Source of the DNA: Streptomyces roseoverticillatus
Lineage (GTDB): Bacteria; Actinomycetota; Actinomycetes; Streptomycetales; Streptomycetaceae
Length of the DNA stretch: 64,000 bases
Reading direction: 5' to 3'
Assembly (NCBI RefSeq): GCF_000719265.1
Contig: NZ_JOFL01000007.1
Coordinates: 186,001 to 250,000 of the forward strand
The position numbers were made by a program, and so were the translations under genes. This document shows positions 60,893 to 64,000 of the stretch, piece by piece; the first letter of the stretch is position 1; each line of letters begins with the position of its first letter. The notes beneath the pieces were generated by a model. It was not told where the DNA came from and ran no database searches. It was given only the letters and a program-made list of their open reading frames with translations.

Positions 60893-62811
60893 TCACCCGA
60901 TGCCAGGGATGAGGGAGATGAGCATGTCGATGAGCTTGATGCCGATGAACGGGGAGACCAGGCCGCCCAGTCCGTAGATCAAGAGGTTGCGGCGGAGCAT
61001 GGCGTCCGCGCTCATCGGCCGGTAGCGCACGCCCTTGAGGGCGAGCGGCACCAGGGCCACGATGATCAGCGCGTTGAAGATGACCGCCGAGAGGATGGCC
61101 GACTCGGGCGAGGTCAGGCTCATGATGTTGAGCTTGTCCAGGCCGGGGTAAGCCACCGCGAACATCGCCGGGATGATGGCGAAGTACTTGGCGACGTCGT
61201 TGGCGATCGAGAAGGTCGTCAGGGCGCCGCGCGTGATGAGCAGCTGCTTGCCGATCTCGACGATCTCGATGAGCTTGGTGGGGTTGGAGTCCAGGTCCAC
61301 CATGTTCCCGGCCTCCTTGGCGGCCGAGGTGCACCCGTGATCATGACGGTCTTGATGCCCATGGCGCGCAGCTCGTCGAACCGCTCGCGCATGCCCTCCT
61401 TGACGACGTCCTTGAGGTGGATGACGCCGAGCACACGAGCGACGCTCTTTCCCTCCGGGAGGCGCTCCTCCACGGCGACGAGCAGCGGGGTGCCGCCCGC
61501 CTGCGAGATGTCGTCGGTGAGCTTGCGGGCGTCCTCGGCGACCGTGCCTCCCTGCTCCTCGACCCAGGCGATGACCGAACCGGTCGCGCCCTTGCGGACC
61601 TTGCGGCCGTCCACGTCGACGCCGGACATCCGGGTCTGGGCCGTGAACGGGATCCACTCGGCGCCCACGAGCTCGCCCTCGTGGCGCTCGCGCAGGCCGT
61701 ACTTCTCCTTGGCCAGGACGACGATCGAGCGGCCTTCGGGCGTCTCGTCGGCGAGCGAGGAGAGCTGGGCGGCGTCGGCGACCTCGGCGGCCATGGTGCC
61801 CTTGACGGGCACGAACTCGGCGGCCTGGCGGTTGCCGTAGGTGATGGTGCCGGTCTTGTCGAGCAGCAGCGTCGAGACGTCGCCCGCGGCCTCCACCGCG
61901 CGCCCGGACATCGCCAGGACGTTGCGCTGCACCAGCCGGTCCATGCCCGCGATGCCGATGGCGGACAGCAGCGCGCCGATGGTGGTCGGGATGAGGCAGA
62001 CGAGCAGCGCCGCGAGGATGATCATCGACTGCTCGGCGCCCGCGTAGATCGCGAACGGCTGGAGCGTGATGACGGCCAGCAGGAAGACGATCGTCAGCGA
62101 GGCGAGCAGGATGTTCAGCGCGATCTCGTTGGGCGTCTTCTGCCGGGCGGCGCCCTCGACCAGGTTGATCATCCGGTCGATGAAGGTCTCGCCGGGCTTC
62201 GTCGTGATCTTGATGACGATGCGGTCGGAGAGGACCTTGGTGCCGCCGGTGACCGCCGAGCGGTCGCCGCCGGACTCGCGGATGACCGGGGCCGACTCGC
62301 CGGTGATGGCCGACTCGTCGACCGAGGCGACGCCCTCGACGACGTCGCCGTCGCCCGGGATGATGTCGCCGGCCTCGCAGACGACCAGGTCGCCCACGCG
62401 CAGCTCGGTGCCGGGCACCGACTCCTCGGTGTCCCCGTTCAGCCGCCGGGCCACCGTGTCGGTCTTGGCCTTGCGCAGGGTGTCGGCCTGGGCCTTGCCG
62501 CGGCCCTCGGCGACCGCCTCCGCCAGGTTGGCGAAGAGCACGGTCAGCCACAGCCAGACGGTGATCGCCCAGCCGAACCAGGAGCCGGGGTCCTTCAGCG
62601 CCAGCACGGTGGTGACCACCGAGCCGATCAGGACCACGAACATGACCGGGGCCTTGACCATCACCCGGGGGTCGAGCTTGCGGAAGGCGTCCGGCAGCGA
62701 CTTCAGCAACTGCGCGGGGTCGAAGAGGCCGCCGGAGACCCGGCCGGACTCCGGGGCCTGCGGCTGGATGTCCTCCTCGGACGGCGTACGGACAGGGGTG
62801 GTCGTGCTCAT
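60893..62811 (-). pseudogene. kdpB: kdpB, potassium-transporting ATPase subunit B, with internal deletion and frameshift
   Basis: P-type ATPase. The first 492 residues (from ATG 62811) are normal: [10 protein letters not shown], the phosphorylation site [13 protein letters not shown], and membrane segments to [10 protein letters not shown]. At about 61331-61336 the sequence jumps to [20 protein letters not shown] in another frame, which runs correctly to the stop at 60893. By comparison with KdpB, about 66 residues are missing, including the hinge motif TGDGTNDAPAL. Both sides of the gap normally carry TG-type codons (MITGD and MNTGT), so a deletion between short ACGGGC repeats is likely, plus two extra bases. 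The product would be inactive, unless the break is an assembly error. The start overlaps the kdpA stop by four bases. Confidence 0.85.
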
Positions 62812-64000
62812 GAGAGTCCCTCCGCCATCGGGCCAAGGGCCAGGGCCGGGAAGTAGGTCAAGCCGGTGATGATCAGGATCGCGCCGACGAGCAGGCCCGC
62901 GAAGAGCGGCTTCTCCGTGCGCAGGGTGCCGGCGGTCTCGGGGACGGGCGTCTGCTCGGCGAGCGAGCCGGCCAGCGCCAGGACGAAGACCATCGGCAGG
63001 AAGCGGCCGAGCAGCATGGCGAGGCCGATCGTGGTGTTGTACCAGGGCGTGTTGGCGTTCAGGCCGGCGAAGGCGGAGCCGTTGTTGTTGGCGCCGGAGG
63101 TGAACGCGTAGAGGACCTCGGAGAAGCCGTGGGCGCCGCTGCCGTCCACCGAGTTGCCCTTGACGTTCAGGATCGACCCGGGCGGCGAGGACAGCGCCAT
63201 GGACAGGGCGGTGAAGCCCAGCACGAGGGTCGGGGTGATGAGGATGTAGCACGCGGCGAGCTTGATCTCGCGGGTGCCGATCTTCTTGCCGAGGTACTCG
63301 GGCGTCCGGCCGACCATCAGGCCCGCGATGAAGACCGCGATGATCGCCATGACGAGCATGCCGTAAAGGCCGGAGCCGACGCCGCCGGGCGCGATCTCGC
63401 CGAGCATCATGCTGAGCAGCGTGAGGCCGCCGCCGAGGCCGGTGAAGGAGGAGTGGAAGGAGTCCACCGCACCGGTCGAGGTGAGCGTCGTGGTGGTGGC
63501 GAAGATGGCCGAGGCGCCGACGCCGAAGCGCTGCTCCTTGCCCTCCATCGCGCCGCCCGCCGCCTGGAGCGCGGCGCCGTGGTGCGCGTACTCGGTCCAC
63601 ATCATCAGGGCGGTGAAGCCGAGCCAGATGACGCCCATCGCGGCCAGGATCGCGTAGCCCTGCTTGACGTTGCCGACGAGCTTGCCGAAGGTGCGGGTCA
63701 GGGCGAAGGGGATGACAAGGATCAGGAAGATCTCGAAGAGGTTGGAGAAGGCGTTGGGGTTCTCGAACGGGTGGGCGGAGTTGGCGTTGAAGTAGCCGCC
63801 GCCGTTGGTGCCGAGCTCCTTGATGACCTCCTGCGAGGCCACGGCGCCGCCGTTGACCTGCTGGGTGCCGCCGGTGAGCTGCCCGATCTCGTGGATGCCC
63901 GAGAAGTTCTGGATCGCGCCGCAGGCGACGAGGACGGTCGCGCCGATCACGGAGAGCGGGATCAGGATGCGGACGGTGCCGCGCACGAGGTCGGCCCAGA
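62808..64000 (-). CDS. kdpA: Potassium-transporting ATPase subunit KdpA (partial, 5' end outside window)
   Basis: K+-translocating subunit; about 397 C-terminal residues are visible. Selectivity-filter-type segments are recognisable: [40 protein letters not shown] and the start FWADL-like region at the right edge. The typical length is about 555 residues, so roughly 155 N-terminal residues and any kdpF lie beyond the window. The stop overlaps the kdpB start (ATGA), so the two are co-translated. Confidence 0.96.
   Translation of the reverse strand, partial: WADLVRGTVRILIPLSVIGATVLVACGAIQNFSGIHEIGQLTGGTQQVNGGAVASQEVIKELGTNGGGYFNANSAHPFENPNAFSNLFEIFLILVIPFALTRTFGKLVGNVKQGYAILAAMGVIWLGFTALMMWTEYAHHGAALQAAGGAMEGKEQRFGVGASAIFATTTTLTSTGAVDSFHSSFTGLGGGLTLLSMMLGEIAPGGVGSGLYGMLVMAIIAVFIAGLMVGRTPEYLGKKIGTREIKLAACYILITPTLVLGFTALSMALSSPPGSILNVKGNSVDGSGAHGFSEVLYAFTSGANNNGSAFAGLNANTPWYNTTIGLAMLLGRFLPMVFVLALAGSLAEQTPVPETAGTLRTEKPLFAGLLVGAILIITGLTYFPALALGPMAEGLS

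Overview
The window is very GC-rich, its genes are densely packed, and many start at GTG and overlap their neighbours by four bases. Four genes carry the rare leucine codon TTA. It also holds a conservon (cvnABCD) with two P450 genes, ceoB/ceoC-type TrkA genes and a kdp locus. Together these point to a Streptomyces or close relative. All assignments come from reading the sequence and from remembered family features; no database was searched.

Region 1 (1-13.8 kb) is an accessory, defence-like island, almost all on the minus strand. It holds a SNF2-type helicase followed by a very large adenine-specific DNA methyltransferase that runs off the left edge, together resembling the DrmD/DrmMI pair of class 1 DISARM. 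Next come a soluble serine/threonine kinase, a twice-frameshifted SWIM zinc-finger gene, and a GmrSD-type (DUF262-DUF1524) nuclease fused to an MGMT/alkyltransferase-like domain. A beta-lactamase fragment marks the edge.

Region 2 (13.9-23.3 kb) holds a TrmA/RumA-like RNA methyltransferase, a KimA-like potassium permease, and a tightly overlapped operon cvnA-cvnB-cvnC-cvnD-CYP157-like-CYP154-like. The CYP157-like protein lacks the normally invariant EXXR arginine.

Region 3 (23.5-50.4 kb) looks like a small-molecule gene cluster with no PKS or NRPS. An adenylosuccinate-lyase-family enzyme and a large FAD/NAD-binding enzyme lie side by side, the arrangement expected of the aspartate-nitrosuccinate (CreD/CreE) nitrite pathway. 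An AMP-forming ligase, an arylamine N-acetyltransferase-like enzyme and an aromatic hydroxylase form an overlapping operon. DAHP synthase, PhzD and PhzE, with transketolase-C and transaldolase-like proteins, would supply 2,3-dihydro-3-hydroxyanthranilate, and a PabAB fusion would supply aminodeoxychorismate. The genes needed to finish a phenazine (phzF, phzA/B, phzG) are absent. My best inference is an aminobenzoate-type scaffold plus enzymatic nitrous acid, hence possibly a diazo, N-N or nitroso/nitro product. TTA codons in the exporter, methyltransferase and pabAB genes suggest bldA control. A PucR-type regulator and a catalytically degenerate IS701-like protein close the cluster.

Region 4 (50.4-64 kb) concerns potassium. 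It has two TrkA/CeoBC regulators, a DUF3159 membrane protein, an OB-fold protein, KdpE and KdpD, an AAC(2')-I-like acetyltransferase, a two-RCK ion-channel-like protein, and kdpC, kdpB and kdpA (kdpA cut by the right edge). kdpB has lost about 66 codons including its hinge motif and is frameshifted. The 3' end of kdpE is present in three tandem copies.

A family of roughly 50-bp intergenic repeats (GGCACCGCCGG ... CGCCGCGGCGG) recurs at least ten times in regions 3 and 4.
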